16,437 bases of DNA. Origin: Fidelibacterota bacterium (GTDB taxonomy: Bacteria > Fidelibacterota > UBA2242). Both the position numbers and the translations under genes were made by a program. The stretch covers positions 1 to 16,437 of the forward strand of contig JAFGXZ010000033.1 of assembly GCA_016936335.1 (NCBI GenBank), read 5' to 3'. Shown here piece after piece: positions 1 through 6,985 of this stretch. The stretch's first letter is position 1; every line of letters starts with the position of its first letter. The notes below the pieces were generated by a model. That model ran no database searches. It saw only the letters and a program-made list of their open reading frames with translations, and was not told where the DNA came from.

Positions 1-2
1 AT

Positions 3-329
3 ATTAATGCCATAATGGAATATCAGAAAGAATCCCACTATGCACCGACCGATGTCACGGTCCTTACTCAAATCGCCCATTGTTACCGGCATTTGGGCGA
101 TTACTCGAAGGCAAAGAAATTCCTTGAAAACACATTAAGTATTTTACCTATGTACGCCGAAGCCCATTATGAACTCGCCCGGGTTTATGCCAACGATAAC
201 GATTTGGTAAATGCCCGGAAACATATGGACATCGTTCAAACTATCTGGGAAAACGCCGACCCTGAATATCCGCCCGCCCGCTCAGCCAAACGCTTTTACG
301 AATCTATCATAACTAGACGTCCATCATAA
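3..329 (+). CDS. TPR-repeat protein, C-terminal fragment (5' end outside window)
   Basis: The reading frame is open to the left edge of the window (I-N-A-I precede the first ATG at 15), so this is most likely the C-terminus of a longer protein rather than a 104-aa gene. The visible part holds about two tetratricopeptide units: one around AHCYRHLGDYSKAKKFLENTL and one around AEAHYELARVYANDNDLVNARKH, with the usual small/aromatic spacing. It ends with an 'IWENADPEYPPARSAKRF' tail, a type I associate with C-terminal TPR blocks of larger proteins such as sulfatases or signalling proteins. TPR units mediate protein-protein contacts, and the function of the full protein cannot be told from this fragment. 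Its TAA stop overlaps the T-tract of the converging terminator for the MFS gene. Confidence 0.75.
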   Translation: MNAIMEYQKESHYAPTDVTVLTQIAHCYRHLGDYSKAKKFLENTLSILPMYAEAHYELARVYANDNDLVNARKHMDIVQTIWENADPEYPPARSAKRFYESIITRRPS

Positions 330-360
330 AAACGCCCCCCGATTTTGCTTCGAGAGGCGT
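328..360 (-). terminator. Intrinsic terminator of the MFS transporter gene
   Basis: Read on the minus strand, ACGCCTCTCG pairs with CGGGGGGCGT over 10 bp (two G-T wobbles) around a 9-nt loop and is followed at once by TTTTT. Arms are 351-360 and 332-341. It lies 24 nt past the MFS stop codon. On the plus strand the same hairpin has no T-run after it, so it acts mainly for the minus-strand gene. Confidence 0.75.
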
Positions 361-384
361 CACTTATCATTGTAACGAGTGATA

Positions 385-1734
385 TTACTTTACAATATTG
401 GGCTGCTCTAAACCATACCCCTTCTTCTTGTCTTCCGCTTTCAGCATAAACGCAACGACAATCGCCAACGCACTGCAGGCAATGAAAATCAGCCATGTGG
501 TTGAATAGTTATAATTTACATTCTCACCGGCATACTTTGCGGCGGCTACACCAGGATTTGTTTTGTCCAAAACGACACCAAGTATAAAGGGGATTCCCAT
601 CAGACCCCAGTTCTGGACCCAGAAAATCAGCGCGTAAGCGGTTCCTAACTGCTTCTCGGGAATGATCTTCGGTACTGACGGCCACATGGCAGACGGTACA
701 AGCGAGAACGCCATACCCAAAACGATAACCAACAACACCGCCAGAACAACACTGTTTAAGCCGGGTATCCACAACACGATATGAACACACAGAAGCATCA
801 ATGATCCTAAAATCATAATGCTGGCTCCTTTTCCAATGTGGTCATATATGCTTCCGAACACCGGTGTCAGGAACATTGTCCCGAAAGGCACCAGGCTGGG
901 AATGATACCGGCATGTTCCGGGTTAATGCCGAACTTGTTGACCATCAGATCGGGACCAAATTTGTAAAAGGGAAATACTGCCGAGTAAAACAGAACACAG
1001 AGGAGCGCAATATACCAAAAACCACGATTGGTAACAATCATTGCTATATCTTTCATACGGAAAGGCTCTTCCAACTCAAGCTCCAGCCGAATCTGATGAT
1101 CAAGCTTACGATCCATAAAATTATAGATAATAAAGGTAATCAGTCCAATACACAACAGAACCGCACCCAGCAATGCTGGCGCTGCGACATTAAATGCCTT
1201 GGCAATGTAGGGTGCAAAAAACAGAGAGCCAAAGCTGCCCATACGAGCCAGAGCAACCTGTAATCCCATCGCCAGAGCAATCTCTTTGCCCTTGAACCAT
1301 TTGACCAAGATTTTGGATACGGTGATGCCCGCCGTTTCAACGCCAACTCCAAATACTGCAAAACCGATAGACGCCATCCATATTGAAGCACTGATTCCCA
1401 GCTTATGAGCCAGGGATAATCCTAGGAATTTAATAACAGCACCAACTACCATAACCAATGCTGATCCAATTGCCGTAAACCGAATTCCCATTTTATCCAG
1501 AATAATCCCACCAAAAATCAGCATCAACAGAAACACATTAAACCAGCCATAGGCACTGGTAACAGTCCCGAATGCGGTGCTGTCCCAGCCAAGCTGGGCT
1601 TCCAGCATTGGTTTCAGCGGCGAAATAACCTCTGTAAAAAAGTATCCGAACATCATTGTGAAAGATACAATGCCCAGCGCCAGCCAGCGCGCAGCCTTAC
1701 TGTCCCGAAGGGTTTCTCTGATCTGGTCTACCAT
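385..1734 (-). CDS. Major facilitator superfamily (MFS) transporter
   Basis: This is a 449-aa polytopic inner-membrane protein with about 12 hydrophobic segments, the normal MFS length. The loop after TM2 carries a motif-A-like sequence (GGIILDKMGIR, about residues 74-84), and the second half repeats it as GSIYDHIGKG. A charged cytoplasmic loop (MDRKLDHQIRLELELEEPF) separates the two six-helix halves, and a Lys-rich tail ends the protein. MFS proteins move small solutes by uniport, symport or antiport. The C-terminal half (LGTAYALIFWVQNWGLMGIP) resembles the broad MFSD1-like/oxalate-formate-type branches, but the substrate cannot be read from the sequence. The start is supported by GAGG six bases before the ATG. 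It is transcribed alone, divergently from the ferredoxin gene, and ends at a strong terminator. Confidence 0.85.
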   Translation of the reverse strand: MVDQIRETLRDSKAARWLALGIVSFTMMFGYFFTEVISPLKPMLEAQLGWDSTAFGTVTSAYGWFNVFLLMLIFGGIILDKMGIRFTAIGSALVMVVGAVIKFLGLSLAHKLGISASIWMASIGFAVFGVGVETAGITVSKILVKWFKGKEIALAMGLQVALARMGSFGSLFFAPYIAKAFNVAAPALLGAVLLCIGLITFIIYNFMDRKLDHQIRLELELEEPFRMKDIAMIVTNRGFWYIALLCVLFYSAVFPFYKFGPDLMVNKFGINPEHAGIIPSLVPFGTMFLTPVFGSIYDHIGKGASIMILGSLMLLCVHIVLWIPGLNSVVLAVLLVIVLGMAFSLVPSAMWPSVPKIIPEKQLGTAYALIFWVQNWGLMGIPFILGVVLDKTNPGVAAAKYAGENVNYNYSTTWLIFIACSALAIVVAFMLKAEDKKKGYGLEQPNIVK

Positions 1735-1827
1735 GGTTTTCCTCTGTTTTAGATTTTATACATACGAATAATCGACCGTAATCTACAGAATTCATATTAA
1801 ATAATAAAAACTATTGTCCCAGAACTG

Positions 1828-1856
1828 TTGTCTATACTGCAGAATATGTTTAAATT
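1828..1856 (+). promoter_or_regulatory. Possible sigma70-type promoter for the ferredoxin gene
   Basis: TTGTCT (1828-1833) and TAAATT (1851-1856) are separated by 17 bases, about 40 bases before the ferredoxin ATG. Both boxes match the consensus only partly. The 1735-1897 interval is a divergent promoter region that should also carry the MFS promoter. There a TATAAA-like box sits near the MFS start, but I see no matching -35 box. Confidence 0.3.
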
Positions 1857-1897
1857 CCTGCGATTTTTGTCAATCAACCAACAAGGAGATACTATCA

Positions 1898-2065
1898 ATG
1901 GCTCATGTAATCAGTGAAGAATGTATTGCTTGCGGTGCCTGCCTGCCCGAATGTCCCGAAAACGCAATCAGTGAAGGCGATATCTATGTAATTGATGCCG
2001 AGATGTGCACCGATTGCGGAACCTGCGTTGATGTTTGCCCAACCGATGCAATCGGTCCGGAATAA
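1898..2065 (+). CDS. 2[4Fe-4S] bacterial-type ferredoxin
   Basis: This is a 55-aa clostridial-type ferredoxin, a soluble low-potential electron carrier. Two CxxCxxCxxxCP motifs (C9, C12, C15, C19 and C37, C40, C43, C47) ligate two [4Fe-4S] clusters, with the pseudo-twofold repeat EECIACGACLPECP / EMCTDCGTCVDVCP. The frame is open further upstream (an ATG at 1814), but the start at 1898 is preferred. It has AAGGAG nine bases upstream (1883-1888), and MAHVISEECIACG matches the usual N-terminus of the family. The upstream extension is Cys-rich but lies in the leader. The gene stands alone between a divergent MFS gene and a terminator-like hairpin. Its redox partner is not in the window. It would suit anaerobic pathways such as pyruvate:ferredoxin oxidoreductase or hydrogenase, but that is inference. 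Confidence 0.95.
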   Translation: MAHVISEECIACGACLPECPENAISEGDIYVIDAEMCTDCGTCVDVCPTDAIGPE

Positions 2066-2073
2066 GGATTTAG

Positions 2074-2111
2074 CCCAGCTGGAATAAGTATCTGGTTGGG
2101 ATATTGCTTTT
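2074..2111 (+). terminator. Probable terminator after the ferredoxin gene
   Basis: A 10-bp stem (2074-2083 with 2091-2100, three G-T wobbles, 7-nt loop) is followed by ATATTGCTTTT. The T-run is short and interrupted, so termination may be partial. It separates the ferredoxin from the downstream NamZ-like gene. Confidence 0.5.
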
Positions 2112-2137
2112 AATTAATTCATAAAAAAACAATTCTT

Positions 2138-3397
2138 ATGAAACTAAATCTGTGTTTTTTAAGTCTGGTAATTAGCCTTTTTATCACGAAACAAAACGCT
2201 TGTCAATCACACCCTTCGCAAATCATGGTAAAAACCGGATTGGATATTCTCCGCGAACAGAATTTTGAACAGTTTGCCGGCAAACGTATCGGGATTATTT
2301 GTAATCATACCGCTTGTGATAAAACCGGAGAGCATATTGTTGACTTGTTTCACGAAAGCGGCCAGTGTCTGGTAACGGCAATTTTTAGCCCCGAGCATGG
2401 ATTTCGGGGACTACATGCCGACGGTCAAACTATTAACGATGAAAAGGATCCGAAAACCGGCGCGATGATTTATAGCCTCTATGGACAGACCAATCGGCCA
2501 ACAACGGAAATGCTGGAAAATGTGGATATTCTTATTTACGACATTCAGGATGTGGGCGCCCGGTTTTATACATATATAACCACGATGTCTTTGGCCATGG
2601 AAAGCGCTGCAAAACACGGAATTCCTTTTGTTGTGATTGATCGCCCGAATCCGATTCGTGGCGATATCACAGAGGGTCCTGTTCTTGATATGGACTTTCA
2701 ATCCTTTGTGGGATCGCATCCGATTCCAATCCGCTATGGTCTCACCGTCGGTGAATTGGCCAAATGGATTAGCGGAGAGATTTTTAATAAAAATGCCGTT
2801 ATGGTCGATCTTTCGGTTATTCAAATGGTCGGGTGGAAGCGTTCTCTCTGGTATGACCAGACCGATCTGCCCTGGATTTCACCCTCACCAAATATGACGA
2901 CCCATGAAACGGCTATTGTATACCCTGGATTTTGTTTGCTTGAAGGAACCAACCTGTCAGAAGGGCGGGGGACTGATAAACCTTTTCTAAAATTCGGCGC
3001 GCCATGGATCGATTCCCAGCAATATACCAATGCTCTTAATGCTTTGAAATTAAAGGGAATTCGGTTCAGACCAATAACATTTACCCCTGTCTCCATTCCC
3101 AATGTAGCCTACAAACCAAAATATGAAAGTCAATTATGCGGCGGTGTTGAAATAGAAATTATCGACCGGGATAAATTAGATCCTATCGTGGCAATGCTAA
3201 TTATACTTGAAAAGACCCGCGATCTTTATCCCGAATACTTTACCCTCAGAACTACAATAAATCGCCTGTATGGAAGTGACAAGCTCGTTAACAGTCTGAG
3301 CAATGGAACGCCCTCGGTCAAGACGCTTGTGGATGGCTGGAAACCGGATCTGGATAATTTTATAAAAACATCGGAAAAATATCATTTATATCAATAG
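2138..3397 (+). CDS. namZ: Exo-beta-N-acetylmuramidase NamZ-like (DUF1343, GH171), secreted
   Basis: This 419-aa protein belongs to the DUF1343 family. Its characterised Bacillus member NamZ (GH171) removes N-acetylmuramic acid from the non-reducing end of peptidoglycan fragments. Diagnostic blocks are SPEHGFRG (84-91, with the conserved Glu/His of the active-site region), DIQDVGARFYTY (135-146), DRPNP (168-172), SFVG...PIPIRYG and LLEGTNLSEGRGTDKPF (267-283). All are intact, so it is probably active. Residues 1-22 look like a Sec signal (one Lys, then about 14 hydrophobic residues). NAC at 20-22 is a poor lipobox, so periplasmic rather than lipid-anchored location is more likely. An internal ATG at codon 30 would give a cytoplasmic form. 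There is no Shine-Dalgarno sequence before the ATG. The next gene begins 34 bases downstream. Role: cell-wall turnover or recycling. Confidence 0.9.
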   Translation: MKLNLCFLSLVISLFITKQNACQSHPSQIMVKTGLDILREQNFEQFAGKRIGIICNHTACDKTGEHIVDLFHESGQCLVTAIFSPEHGFRGLHADGQTINDEKDPKTGAMIYSLYGQTNRPTTEMLENVDILIYDIQDVGARFYTYITTMSLAMESAAKHGIPFVVIDRPNPIRGDITEGPVLDMDFQSFVGSHPIPIRYGLTVGELAKWISGEIFNKNAVMVDLSVIQMVGWKRSLWYDQTDLPWISPSPNMTTHETAIVYPGFCLLEGTNLSEGRGTDKPFLKFGAPWIDSQQYTNALNALKLKGIRFRPITFTPVSIPNVAYKPKYESQLCGGVEIEIIDRDKLDPIVAMLIILEKTRDLYPEYFTLRTTINRLYGSDKLVNSLSNGTPSVKTLVDGWKPDLDNFIKTSEKYHLYQ

Positions 3398-3431
3398 TCT
3401 TACTCAATTTTCCCGATTGCGATAATATTCA

Positions 3432-4193
3432 ATGCTCCCGTTCCTAAAAAAAATTCCTGATTATACAAAAACTTTCACACAAAAACGTACCAACTGTTTG
3501 CTCTTTAATTTTGACGAATTAAAACGATCATTTACAAACGTTTCAGATACAATTAATCAAATTGCCAACCTTTACCGGCCTCCTGCAATTTTCACCGGAG
3601 TAATCAGTATTAATTCATTGGCAGAATTAAAATCGGAAATCCATAATAATGTAATATTGGCCGGCAGTAACGGTTTTGAAATTGACGGTCCGGGGTTTGC
3701 CTGGACCTACCCGCAGCTGGGCTTTATCCGCCACTATCTTGAACGACTGGTTAACACAGTTTCTCTTGAAATTGGTCCGGCCTGGACAAAAGAGAACACC
3801 CGAATCACCGGCGCAGAATTATGCATATTAATGCCCTCTGATGATTGTTATATTTCGAATATACTGACGCCATTGATCCGACGTGAACTTTCTGGGTCGC
3901 TACTCAGTGCAAAACAGACAATGAAGAAAATCCAGATATCTCCTGCGGGATACTGGGACAAGCAACTGTTTATTCGAAAAATTCTTGCTCTGTTGCCACA
4001 TGAAAGTGGTCTAAGTCCGGTAATTTTTTATTTTGGCTCAGATATTAGTGACGAGCCCGCCTTTCGGGAGGCTAATTTACATGGATATTCGATATTGCTC
4101 CGGGAAAATATTGGGCGGAAGACAAATGCCCGGTACTATCTGCGGAACAATCAGGAATTAAACAAAACACTGATTTGGCTGAATGCCCAATAG
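3432..4193 (+). CDS. Trehalose-6-phosphate phosphatase-like HAD protein with degenerate catalytic motifs
   Basis: The 253-aa length and the order of motifs fit the OtsB/trehalose-phosphatase family: AGSNGFEIDGPG (77-88; family AGxHGxExxGPxG), ISPAGYWDK (169-177) and FGSDISDEPAFREAN (201-215; family GDDxTDExAF), ending in the HAD cap/core tail. The catalytic signature is damaged. Motif I, normally DYDGTL, reads NFDEL (26-30), so the nucleophile Asp is Asn and one residue is missing. Motif II (SGR) reads TGV, and the first Asp of GDDxTDE is Ser. Lys177 and the second Asp of motif I remain. True OtsB hydrolyses trehalose-6-phosphate to trehalose. This copy is probably a non-catalytic or altered-function relative. 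No otsA is present here. It follows namZ by 34 bases with no visible Shine-Dalgarno and may be co-transcribed. It ends seven bases from the converging CMD gene. Confidence 0.7.
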   Translation: MLPFLKKIPDYTKTFTQKRTNCLLFNFDELKRSFTNVSDTINQIANLYRPPAIFTGVISINSLAELKSEIHNNVILAGSNGFEIDGPGFAWTYPQLGFIRHYLERLVNTVSLEIGPAWTKENTRITGAELCILMPSDDCYISNILTPLIRRELSGSLLSAKQTMKKIQISPAGYWDKQLFIRKILALLPHESGLSPVIFYFGSDISDEPAFREANLHGYSILLRENIGRKTNARYYLRNNQELNKTLIWLNAQ

Positions 4194-4199
4194 CGTTCG

Positions 4200-4541
4200 T
4201 TATTGAATGCCGTCCCAAAAGGAGACCGCCCGGCGAATATGAGGGATCGTAATCGAACCGCCAACAATTAATGCAATTGATAAAATTTCTTCCAATTCCT
4301 GGTTGGCAACCCCTTTATTGCGACATTGAATCAAATGATATTTAATACAATCATCACAGCGTAAAACCAAAGATGCAACCAGCCCCATCATTTCTTTGGT
4401 TCTGCTATCCAGCGCCCCGTCCTGGTAAACCTGTGTATCCAGATTCAGGAAGCGCTTGGATATTTTATTGCTATATTTCAGCACCAGTTCATTGAGATTA
4501 TCGCGCTCTTCATTAAATGCATCTTTTGTCTGTTTGCTCAT
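4200..4541 (-). CDS. Carboxymuconolactone decarboxylase / AhpD-family protein
   Basis: This small all-helical protein (113 aa from the chosen start) has the AhpD-type active-site pattern E-x11-C-x2-C-x3-H: E50, C62, C65, H69 in RCDDCIKYH. AhpD-like proteins use the CxxC pair as a thiol-disulfide centre in peroxide defence. Many single-domain CMD proteins of this size have no known substrate, so a thiol-redox role is the safe reading. Two in-frame ATGs lie six bases apart. AGGGG (4550-4554) is only 2 bases from the upstream ATG (4547) but 8 bases from the one at 4541, so I take the second. The gene is alone, tail-to-tail with the phosphatase-like gene, and is separated from rpmA upstream by a terminator. 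Its promoter must lie in 4548-4614; I see no clear boxes there. Confidence 0.85.
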   Translation of the reverse strand: MSKQTKDAFNEERDNLNELVLKYSNKISKRFLNLDTQVYQDGALDSRTKEMMGLVASLVLRCDDCIKYHLIQCRNKGVANQELEEILSIALIVGGSITIPHIRRAVSFWDGIQ

Positions 4542-4603
4542 ATCCATTTCCCCTGTTTTATTCTGACAATAAAACAGTTTAAGAAAACCGGACTAAATTT
4601 GGA

Positions 4604-4671
4604 ATAAAAATAATAATCCCGCAATCACCAGGGCAAAGTGGGTTCGCCCGGACAGGGAAAATTGCGGGATT
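4604..4671 (-). terminator. Terminator of the rplU-rpmA operon: 11-bp perfect inverted repeat with a 35-nt apical region
   Basis: AATCCCGCAAT (4615-4625) and ATTGCGGGATT (4661-4671) are perfect inverted repeats. On the minus strand the hairpin is followed by ATTATTTTTATT, a good U-tract, and begins 4 bases after the rpmA stop. The unusually long 35-nt loop holds a second small stem (GGGC with GCCC around 4630-4649), so the structure is probably a two-tier hairpin. Confidence 0.75.
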
Positions 4672-4675
4672 TAAA

Positions 4676-4927
4676 TTAATTTAAAACACTGACGATTTTT
4701 TTATCGCGGCCTTTTCGTTCAAAGGTAACAACGCCATCAATTGTTGCGTACAGGGTGTCATCATTCCCCTTGCCAACATTTTTTCCGGGATGAATCCGGG
4801 TACCGCGTTGACGGACGATGATCGAGCCTGCGGTCACGGTTTCACCGCCAAAACGCTTGACACCCAATCGTTGCGATTGACTGTCGCGACCATTCTTTGA
4901 ACTACCCACACCTTTTTTATGTGCCAT
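4676..4927 (-). CDS. rpmA: 50S ribosomal protein L27
   Basis: This is the 83-aa bacterial L27, located at the peptidyl-transferase region of the large subunit, where its N-terminus reaches toward the tRNA acceptor ends. The N-terminus (MAHKKGVGSSKNGRDS) and the blocks GSIIVRQRGTRIHPG and VGKGNDDTLYA are diagnostic. The protein begins directly with the AHKKG form and lacks the cleavable extension seen in Firmicutes L27. Consistent with that, no Prp/YsxB protease gene lies between rplU and rpmA. Eleven bases separate it from rplU upstream, so the two are co-transcribed and end at the hairpin immediately downstream. Confidence 0.98.
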   Translation of the reverse strand: MAHKKGVGSSKNGRDSQSQRLGVKRFGGETVTAGSIIVRQRGTRIHPGKNVGKGNDDTLYATIDGVVTFERKGRDKKIVSVLN

Positions 4928-4938
4928 TGTTTATGCTC

Positions 4939-5352
4939 CTATTCTTTCTGGGTCGCTGCTTCTGGTTTGGTTTCCGTCGGATTGCTATCTTTTTTGGGGG
5001 CCACTTTGGGTTTCGACGCCGCCTTTTTTGCTTCACTTAATCCCTTAACTTCCAGAAGTGTATAGGGCTGGCGGTGACCGTTTTTAACCCGATAGCCTTT
5101 GCGACGTTTCTTTTTAAAAACAATAACTTTCGGCAAACGTTTGTGCTCGACAACAACCGTTGAGATCTGAACACCTTTAACGGTAGGATTGCCAATTTTT
5201 ACATCATTTCCATTTCTGTAATAAAGAACCGAATCAACGATAAATTCTTTTCCCTCTTCTACGTCCAGACGGGGAACAGAAATCTTCTTTCCTGTCTCCA
5301 GGACAACCTGGTCTCCTGCGATTTCGGCTATTGCATACATTTCACTCTTCAT
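4939..5352 (-). CDS. rplU: 50S ribosomal protein L21 with a C-terminal Lys/Pro/Glu-rich extension
   Basis: Residues 5-104 are a standard L21, the 23S rRNA-binding large-subunit protein: MYAIAEIAGDQ, the SVPRLDVEEG strand and the KKKRRKGYRVKNGHRQPYT signature (80-98). At 137 aa it exceeds the usual ~103 aa because of a low-complexity tail (about 105-137) rich in Lys, Ala, Pro, Glu and Thr, which is probably disordered. The ATG at 5352 has GAGAG four bases upstream. A second in-frame ATG at codon 5 (MYAIAEI) matches the common family start and could also be used. The gene is preceded by its own consensus-like promoter in the gap after rng and is followed by rpmA. Confidence 0.96.
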   Translation of the reverse strand: MKSEMYAIAEIAGDQVVLETGKKISVPRLDVEEGKEFIVDSVLYYRNGNDVKIGNPTVKGVQISTVVVEHKRLPKVIVFKKKRRKGYRVKNGHRQPYTLLEVKGLSEAKKAASKPKVAPKKDSNPTETKPEAATQKE

Positions 5353-5388
5353 AAATCTCTCTAAAATTGGGTTTCAACACGGCCTGCA

Positions 5389-5417
5389 AATTTAGATATT
5401 CCCGGTAGATTTGTCAA
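5389..5417 (-). promoter_or_regulatory. Sigma70-type promoter for rplU-rpmA
   Basis: On the minus strand, a perfect TTGACA (5412-5417) is followed after exactly 17 bases by TAAATT (5389-5394). It fills the 67-base gap between the rng stop and the rplU start and predicts a leader of about 30 nt. The -35 box begins two bases after the rng stop codon. Ribosomal genes can therefore be expressed independently of the upstream rng transcript. Confidence 0.7.
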
Positions 5418-5419
5418 GT

Positions 5420-6961
5420 CTAATATTGATCCGTAATATCCTCACTGTTTTTTACCAGATAGACTCTGAAATCATCTACATTAACCGAGGCGTCTTCGAC
5501 AATTTTTATTCTCAGAAAATTTCTCCATTGAATTTTCCGCATCAGATTATTGGTGGATTTTTGAAGATATTCTGTCATCTCCGGGTGTAAATGAATCTCC
5601 AGGCGCTTGGATCGTGATTTTACTTTAAAGCGTCGAAACCAACCTTCGATTTTAGTCACTACCGATTCCTTTGATGATATTCTTCCAGAACCGTGGCAGA
5701 GCGGGCATTCTTCGCTGACACTATATAATAAATTTACCCGGGTTCGCTGACGCGTCATTTCCAGCAATCCAAAACTGGAAATTGGCGAAAGGGCAACTTT
5801 CGCCCGATCAAGATATAGGGCGCGTTTTAATTCTTGATATACTTTTTGTCTATTCTCGGCCTCTTCCATATCAATGTAATCGATCACAATCAGACCGCCG
5901 ATATCGCGCAATCTCAATTGCCTTGCGATTTCTTTGGACGCTTGAAGATCAATTTTCAAGGAATTTTTTTCGTGATCTTTTTTCCCGATAAATTTACCGC
6001 TGTTGACATCGATAGTGGTCATTGCTTCGGTGTGTTCAATCACAATACATCCACCACTTTTTAACCAGACCTTCTTGTTCAGCGTCTTCTCAAATTCTTT
6101 TTCTACATTGTATTCCGTAAACAACGGATTACGGGAACTGTGATAATTAATCTTGCTGACTAGCGCCGGAGACACGCTTTTGATATAGGCGTGCAGTTTT
6201 TTATACAGCGTTTTTGAATCCACAATGATTTGATCGATGTCCGGGGTAAACAGATCCCTGATAACCATTGAAGTAATTTCCATATCCCGATATACACAGG
6301 TCGGTGCGGAATTGTTCTTTACATTTGATTCCAGCTCGGCCCATTTTCGAAGTAAGTCCTGCAGATCATTTTTAATTGCTTTTTCGTCCTGGCCGTCGGC
6401 GACTGTTCGAATAATAAACCCAAAGCCCTTTGGTTTCATGTCATGTACAATTTTTCGCAGGCGCTTTTTCTCATCGCGCCGGGTAATTTTTTTGGATATC
6501 CCGATATATTCTTCATTGGGCACGAGAACCAGAAAACGCCCAGGAATTGAAAGCTCTGTCGTCACGCGGGGACCTTTTTGGGCAAAAGGCTCTTTGATTA
6601 CCTGAACAAGAATATCCTGTCCGGTTTTTAAACCCGTGTGGTGTGGTGTGCGTGGTTTTCTTCGTCTTGTTCTGGGGGCCTCTTCTTCATCACTGTCGCC
6701 GACAATGCTTTCCATCATCGCCCCAACATTTGTCGGATCATCCATCTCAGAAAATGGCAAAAATGCATTGAAATGATATCCAATTTCGACAAACGCGGCA
6801 TGGATGGCATCGATGACATTTTCCACTTTTCCTTTATAGATATTGCCGACCATACGGGTCTGCTCGGGTTTTTCAACAAAGAACTCCACCAATTCATCAT
6901 CTTCCAAAATAGCTATGCGGGTTTCTTTGCTGGTTTCACTGATTAAAATCTGTTTTTTCAT
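5420..6961 (-). CDS. rng: Ribonuclease G / E family endoribonuclease
   Basis: This 513-aa protein has the RNase G/E catalytic architecture but no RNase E-type C-terminal scaffold, hence RNase G (processing of rRNA 5' ends and mRNA decay). It has an N-terminal RNase H-like part, an S1 RNA-binding domain (about 35-130) starting MVGNIYKGKVENVI, and a 5'-sensor region (KGPRVTTELSIPGRFLVLVP). The DNase I-like catalytic core has the metal-binding Asp motifs TIDVNSGKF (D318) and VIDYIDM (about 359-365). The zinc-link CPLC (C419, C422) joins subunits into the dimer. The S1 domain carries a charged insert (about 88-110: an acidic run, then an Arg/Lys run). An insert at this place is also familiar from Bacteroidota RNase G. 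The gene begins 24 bases after the radical SAM gene and is co-transcribed with it. The Shine-Dalgarno is weak. Confidence 0.95.
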   Translation of the reverse strand: MKKQILISETSKETRIAILEDDELVEFFVEKPEQTRMVGNIYKGKVENVIDAIHAAFVEIGYHFNAFLPFSEMDDPTNVGAMMESIVGDSDEEEAPRTRRRKPRTPHHTGLKTGQDILVQVIKEPFAQKGPRVTTELSIPGRFLVLVPNEEYIGISKKITRRDEKKRLRKIVHDMKPKGFGFIIRTVADGQDEKAIKNDLQDLLRKWAELESNVKNNSAPTCVYRDMEITSMVIRDLFTPDIDQIIVDSKTLYKKLHAYIKSVSPALVSKINYHSSRNPLFTEYNVEKEFEKTLNKKVWLKSGGCIVIEHTEAMTTIDVNSGKFIGKKDHEKNSLKIDLQASKEIARQLRLRDIGGLIVIDYIDMEEAENRQKVYQELKRALYLDRAKVALSPISSFGLLEMTRQRTRVNLLYSVSEECPLCHGSGRISSKESVVTKIEGWFRRFKVKSRSKRLEIHLHPEMTEYLQKSTNNLMRKIQWRNFLRIKIVEDASVNVDDFRVYLVKNSEDITDQY

Positions 6962-6985
6962 AATTGTTGTTTCAACCTAATTCGT

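Noticed and set aside
330..384. Possible plus-strand terminator for the TPR gene
   Set aside because: The hairpin at 332-360 has no T-tract on the plus strand. A second TCACT/AGTGA pair is only 5 bp long.
838..1263. 141-aa plus-strand open frame inside the MFS gene
   Set aside because: It lies opposite transmembrane-encoding sequence, its composition is unlike a real protein, and the MFS reading on the other strand is convincing.
1735..1770. Possible -10 box (TATAAA) for the MFS gene
   Set aside because: No -35-like hexamer at 16-18 bases upstream on the minus strand, so a promoter call is not supported.
1814..1897. Upstream in-frame extension of the ferredoxin with extra Cys residues (MSQNCCLYCRIC...)
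   Set aside because: The start at 1898 has an excellent Shine-Dalgarno and the family N-terminus, and the upstream region overlaps the likely promoter. The Cys residues are probably coincidental.
6237..6605. Long plus-strand open frame opposite rng (122 aa)
   Set aside because: It is antisense to well-conserved rng coding sequence, has no recognisable domain, and is a shadow of the real gene. The other antisense frames over the radical SAM, HD and exchanger genes are rejected for the same reason.
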